Source: Epithemia pelagica
Taxonomy: Eukaryota; Bacillariophyta; Bacillariophyceae; Surirellales; Surirellaceae
DNA: 64,000 nt
Direction of reading: 5' to 3'
NCBI GenBank assembly: GCA_946965045.2
Contig: OX337236.1
Location: forward strand, 620,001 to 684,000
Part shown: positions 59,825 through 64,000 of the stretch, piece by piece
Layout of the letters: each line of letters opens with the position of its first letter
Position numbering within the stretch: the stretch's first letter is position 1
Made by a program: the position numbers and the translations under genes
Notes under the pieces: model-generated
What the model was told of the DNA's origin: nothing
The model's database searches: none
The model's input: only the letters and a program-made list of their open reading frames with translations

Positions 59825-60418
59825 GGCAAGAATGGCTGCGGCGGTAACCAACACCGCACTTGTCGAATTCGATGCTGTGAGTGTGGTCGTCCACGTGGTT
59901 GCAAAGGCGCTTCAAACACGGCACCACAAACGAATGAAGAGATGAATGGATAGCCTCGAACGGGCAACTAATTGCGACTCTTGCTTCTTTTTCTGGTTTT
60001 CGTTGTCACTTTTTTCTCTCTTTTTACAACGAGCAACAGAGTCTCGACTTTGCGAAGCAATCTGTCACGGAGGTTCGAGTTTGTTGGTTCGATTGCAACA
60101 AGCGAAGGCCATTCAACCACAGATCAAAGACAAAAATGGCTTCGCGATCTTGTTCGGATCTTTAGGGGTCGGTCGCGGATTTTTGGACGAGATAGTCTGT
60201 TGGGGAAATGACCTCACCGCGCTCACACAACCCTCTTTCACATAGAACTCCTCCATCAACAACAACATCAACCCAACCAGGACGAAGACTACTCCTACTA
60301 CAGTTGTAGTGTTGCGGTATCTCGCGACTGCGCGACAGAGTTTGGCCTATAATACAGTCTCACAACAACAACAGGGGGGCAGATTTCTGTGTCTTGTGTG
60401 TGTTTTTGTGGAGATTAC
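59825..60418. other. 594-bp intergenic region
   Basis: The part nearest 59824 may include an unrecognised 5' exon of the aminotransferase gene, because the hydrophobic anchor continues upstream without an ATG. The remainder is 3' flank of the SET gene. Nothing else was seen. Confidence 0.45.
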
Positions 60419-61246
60419 CTACACCACATCATCGTCGGCACACCAATAATTGTCGCCGTAATCATAGGTCAATTCTTCCCCGGGTAGAATATCCCGCTCG
60501 GCGACAAACCAAATGCGTGGTTGTCCCGACAAGCCAACGGGCAAACTCTTGGGTCGGAGATTGGGCTGTCCATCATGATTGAGAAACCGCGTCCACGAAC
60601 TGACATATTCGTCTTCGGCGTCGACAAACACCGTCGTGGCGTGTGTAATGGGGTCGGTCGCTACACCGTACAAGTAGGTGCCCGTCAGGGTTTGACCACG
60701 CTCCATGCGGGACCGTGTCCAGGCACGGTCCGTCTCGGTTTGCAAATGGGCGTTGGACGGCGTATAGAGGCGATCGGTTTGGGCCACGGACAAGATTTCC
60801 CCGGTATAATCGCCCACGGTCGTACCGGCGGAAATCACCGTGGTGGTCACCACGCCCAGGCCCTTGCCCGCAAAGGCTTGCAACTCCAAATGATCCGGCA
60901 AGCTTTGACGGGCGGGAGTATTCATGGGGATGGTGGCGGCAGTGGCGGCGTCCGAAGCAGTCGTTGTGGTAGAGTGTGCTCCTTCTATTGTGTCGAGATT
61001 GTCTCTATCGTTGGTCGGCGTCGATGGCTGTGTCGTCAACGGTGAAAGAATGACATTCTGGCCGAGACTGTCGAGGTAGGTGTTGGGCATCGCGTAGTGT
61101 CTGGAACGTCGATGTCTCTGTCGATTGGTACTACCACTGGTTATCACAAACGCCAACGAGGTTTGGTTCCCAACGAGCCAGACAAGAGACAAGAGCCACT
61201 GGCACATTGGCCGTCGTCGGCGTGTCGAACTCATGGGACGTTTCAT
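60419..61246 (-). CDS. plastid-targeted SET-domain protein
   Basis: The protein has 275 residues from the ATG at 61246. A basic start and a hydrophobic signal run to TSLAFVITSG, with the A-F cleavage motif of diatom plastid precursors, then an Arg/His/Ser-rich transit-like stretch. A Thr-rich spacer leads to a single SET domain from about 125: FAGKGLGVVTTTVIS, GDYTGEIL, then WTRFLNHDGQPNL (the R-F-x-N-H-x-x-x-P-N pocket) and ERDILPGEELTYDYGDNYW. All SAM- and lysine-channel motifs are present. There is no post-SET Cys cluster after YW-C. The likely role is lysine methylation of a plastid protein; the substrate is unknown. Confidence 0.82.
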   Translation of the reverse strand: MKRPMSSTRRRRPMCQWLLSLVWLVGNQTSLAFVITSGSTNRQRHRRSRHYAMPNTYLDSLGQNVILSPLTTQPSTPTNDRDNLDTIEGAHSTTTTASDAATAATIPMNTPARQSLPDHLELQAFAGKGLGVVTTTVISAGTTVGDYTGEILSVAQTDRLYTPSNAHLQTETDRAWTRSRMERGQTLTGTYLYGVATDPITHATTVFVDAEDEYVSSWTRFLNHDGQPNLRPKSLPVGLSGQPRIWFVAERDILPGEELTYDYGDNYWCADDDVV

Positions 61247-62253
61247 GGTGTTATTCCGTGCCAATCACCACACGCCGAGTTTCCGGTACTGTCTCTCGAC
61301 GAAATGAATGAATGAGCGTGCGAATAGTAGGTCCAAGTCCAATGACAAGGCTTCCAACACTGGCATCCAAAACAGCAATGTAGAGAATAGAGACTGTTGT
61401 CGTCGCTACCCTCGATTGTGGTCCAGTCGTCACAACAAACCACATGGACACTCGGAATTCTGTGCCATCAGTGATGTATCATGAAAAAAGATGGTTCTTC
61501 TTGCGAGTATGTGTCTGGTGCGACCAAAATGGGTCGCACTTCAAATGACGTCACCCATCACCCAACACCATCATTTTTTATGATTACGTTTTACGTTAAC
61601 CTATTCTCGTTTCGACACACTGTCCAGGATTGGCATGTCGACTGTCGACTACCTCCACCTCTAGGAGTATTCGACAAACCAACCATGCGTTGTTCGACAA
61701 CAACCAGAAGAATGTGATAAGCCGAGTGCGCATACTACTCTCTGCCGGGCGGATGCCTACTCCTGGATCATCGACAACATTGCGCGATTCCAGAAAGAAT
61801 GCTATACACTATACTCCGTTGCCGTATTCACAAGGTTGACTCCCTGGTGAGAATGTGTAAATCATGGCTCTCTTTCGGATCCAGAATCCAATCGCTTTCT
61901 CCTTTTTGGTGGATCCCCCAAAAACTAGACTTGGGAGACAAAGAACGATGCCGTGTCTAGCTGTTTCGTTCCTTGGAATGCCAAAATAAAGAGTAACGGC
62001 GCAGACGACGCCTTGCCACAAACAAAAACAATCACATGTTCTAGCAAGTTGCAGTACACCCTCGAGTGGGGGAGGCCTTGGCGATCCCAACGCAGCCACC
62101 ATCGCTACCGGCGGAGCAAGACGTATCGAATCGATACACCAAGAACAACAAAAACTGCAAAACGAGTGGAACGATTCGACGGTTCGCTCACCAAAAAGGG
62201 TTCTTGCCATGGACAAAAAAGCAAGTCCTGCACAAAACAGTAGTGCCACAGCA
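61247..62253. other. 1-kb gene-free stretch, upstream of the plastid SET gene
   Basis: No coding frame is credible on either strand; minus-strand frames here run into the 3' region of the next gene. The CRE palindrome at 61546-61553 is the only motif noted. The stretch upstream of about 61600 should be 3' flank of the DUF6824 gene. Confidence 0.45.
61546..61553. promoter_or_regulatory. CRE palindrome TGACGTCA
   Basis: The full 8-bp cAMP-response consensus lies 300 bp upstream of the SET gene ATG. Diatom CREB/ATF-like bZIP factors bind TGACGT half-sites in CO2- and light-regulated promoters. It is a single site, and chance occurrence is possible. Confidence 0.4.
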
Positions 62254-63656
62254 TTAGAGGGACTCCATGTCGTCTTCCAAACCCCCACCACCACCATTAC
62301 CCCATTCTTGACGCATCTGGTCCTCTTCCTCTTTGTCATCATCATCCGATTCGAACAAGTCTTGAAACAACAATCGTTCTTCCTCCTCGGTGCCACCAAA
62401 AAGGGGGATGAACGCAAGGTTGTTCCTCATAGCATTGTATTCACTGGTACTACTAGTGGACAATGACAACATGTTTGTTGGGGTCGTTGTTGCTGTCCCC
62501 ATGGTAGAAGACAAGGGCTGGTTGTACATGTTATCCATGGATGGTACTGCTGCTGTTGTTGCAGTAGAGTCTGGATGGTGGAAGGAAGGGACGATACTTC
62601 GAGACCTTTTGGGGTTTGGTTCGGCCAGATCCGCGTCCGTTTCGTGTTGTTCTTGTTGTTGTGGTTCCAGCTGTTCCAACGACCAGTTGGCATTTGGTCC
62701 TGGCGCCAAATACTGAAGCCTTGTTTCTTGTGTTTCTCGGGACGACGAGGCACCTGTGGGAGGGTATTGATGTGTAAATGGCTCTGTAGGCGGATGAACA
62801 TTGGGCCACGAGACGGTACGTCGCGCCGGTCGTTTCTTGGTGCTGGGAGACGCCGCAGCGTCCGGTACCTCACTGGCACTGGCCCGTCGCTGCTTACTGG
62901 CCACGCGACTGCGGAGAAACGTACTGCTGTTATTCGTATTCGGGGAAAAGTGGAAAGGCACCAAGGATCGTGGCCGCCGTGCTGGTTTTTGTGGTGTCGG
63001 TTGTTGTTCTTGTTCTTGTCGAGGAGAACCAACGGTGAATGACTCATTTTCTTCTTCTGGTCGTCGTCGTTCCAAACTCTGCTGCTGCTGCTGTTGTTGG
63101 TGCTGGTTTTGCTTGGAGCTGCGGGCCGCCACCATGTCGCGAAAGGCATGACTGCATTTGCGATGCACCTCCTTCTCGTTCAAGGGCACGTACGTGTGGG
63201 TGTCGGTGGACCATTTCAAAAAGCGACCGCCACTTTGACGAATGGTATTGGCCACCGTTTCAATCATTTCGCTCTTGGCCAAGCGGTCGGGAGCCTCCAT
63301 GTACTGGGCCAAATACAGAGACAAAAAGACGCGCATGCGACGATTGCCAATATTGTTAAAGGCCGACTTGTCTCGTCGACACAAGACATCGTACGGGCCA
63401 ATGACAACGCTGCTGCTCGAATGGGCGGTTGTCGTACTCCTCGGGAAGCCGCAGCAGTGGCAACCACCGGTGTGGAGCCATGTTCCTCCTCCGGATCATC
63501 CTCTCCGGTAACACTGGTCGGTGTACCGGTACGGCTTGGATCCTCCGTGACATTGTTGTGGTTCTTGTTGTTGTCGGCAGCAACTTTGAGTACTGCTGCT
63601 GAACGGTCCTGCTGTACGGTTTGTGCCTGGTTCGTTTGCTCGGTGGATCCGGACAT
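62254..63656 (-). CDS. DUF6824-domain protein with N-terminal frame break or short intron
   Basis: The ATG at 63656 starts a Gln/Ser/Asn-rich N-terminus read to about 63450. The conserved domain is in another frame: VVIGPYDVLCRRDKSAF, then NIGNRRMRVFLSLYLAQY, then IRQSGGRFLKW and HRKCSHAFRDM, the DUF6824 pattern (N-D-V-L-C-G/R-R-x-x-x-x-x-N-N, G-N-R-R-F/M-R, G-G-R-F-L) that is strongly expanded in diatoms and has no known function. Either a single-base shift or a ~58-bp GT-AG intron would join the two. The C-terminal half is Gln/Ser-rich and ends with an acidic Asp/Glu run. Many of these proteins are thought to be nuclear regulators, but that is inference. Confidence 0.7.
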
Positions 63657-64000
63657 TGAGGATTCCAACAGTCTCTGCCCAACTACGAGTTGCTTGTGGG
63701 TATCAAGGAGAAGTCGTCAAGGGTGTCGTTATTGTTGTTGCTCTTCTTATTATTATTCTTATTCTTCTTTTGGATGTTGGTGTCGAAGAATTTGTGGTGT
63801 CAAACGACAAAAGAGGCTTGTGAGATTCCGTAGATTCGTGGATGGATACAAGGGTGATGGTGTTTTCGATGGTGGGTCTCGGGGTTTTGTGAGAAATCTT
63901 GTGGAACTGATTGGAACTGTCGGAGGAATACAATCGATCATCCTTTAAGTGGTACGACTTCGCATTTGAAACGACCGTCTCCTCACCAATGAAATTGTAC
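63657..64000. other. upstream region of the DUF6824 gene
   Basis: The 344 bp to the window edge presumably hold its promoter and leader. There is a TTATTATTCTTATT-type AT-rich tract near 63750-63770. No gene was recognised. Confidence 0.4.

Noticed and set aside
61809-62417. 202-codon minus-strand frame overlapping the DUF6824 3' end
   Set aside because: Its composition is low in signal, and the overlapping frame with the DUF6824 domain is the real one.

Overview
This window is nuclear DNA from a diatom, most likely a raphid pennate such as Seminavis or a relative; the species cannot be fixed from the sequence alone. The evidence is: GT-AG introns of 88-182 bp; CoDi-like Ty1/copia retrotransposons; diatom-expanded families (DUF6824, an SGNH-like membrane family, GT49 and GT90 glycosyltransferases); plastid presequences with an LAF-type cleavage motif; and a secreted fusion of SET and polyamine-synthesis modules of the kind linked to silica long-chain polyamines. 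No rRNA, tRNA or CRISPR was recognised.

Layout. 1-14 kb: a small GyrI-like protein, a type II membrane glycosyltransferase, an UNC-93-like carrier with one intron, a probably mitochondrial PEP carboxylase, and a Golgi-type GT49 glycosyltransferase with a long Gln-rich stem. 14.3-20.8 kb: an intact copia element (minus strand, identical 159-bp LTRs) inserted in the shared upstream region of the GT49 gene and a GSTCD-like methyltransferase. 21-33 kb: that methyltransferase, a disrupted secreted two-module protein, a TIR-domain protein, a TPR protein, a divergent chaperone pair (ER DnaJ/VHL-like/ShKT and Hsp20), and TAF7. 33-38 kb: a 1646-residue secreted protein with two SET domains, an aminopropyltransferase domain and AdoMet-decarboxylase-like domains, followed by a small secreted Lys/Ser-cluster protein. 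40-45 kb: an SGNH-like membrane protein and a DUF501 protein. 45.3-51.5 kb: a second intact copia element (plus strand, identical 215-bp LTRs, CTATG target duplication) that has split a GT90 (CAP10-like) gene. 53-64 kb: a dynamin-like GTPase, a formiminotransferase-like protein, a class-V aminotransferase, a plastid-targeted SET protein and a DUF6824 protein.

Main results. (1) The SET-SET-aminopropyltransferase-AdoMetDC fusion has a signal peptide and lies next to a secreted protein with a silaffin-like lysine cluster; together they suggest lysine methylation and polyamine attachment in the secretory or silica compartment. (2) Both copia elements have gag and pol in the same frame, separated by one UGA followed by C. 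In element 1 an 11-bp stem-loop starts 9 nt after the stop. Identical LTRs argue against decay, so programmed UGA readthrough is likely. (3) Element 2 has a primer-binding site complementary to the initiator-tRNA anticodon arm (half-tRNA priming). (4) Several cellular genes carry single-base frame breaks, four of the six next to short homopolymers; these could be assembly errors or real lesions and limit confidence in those models.
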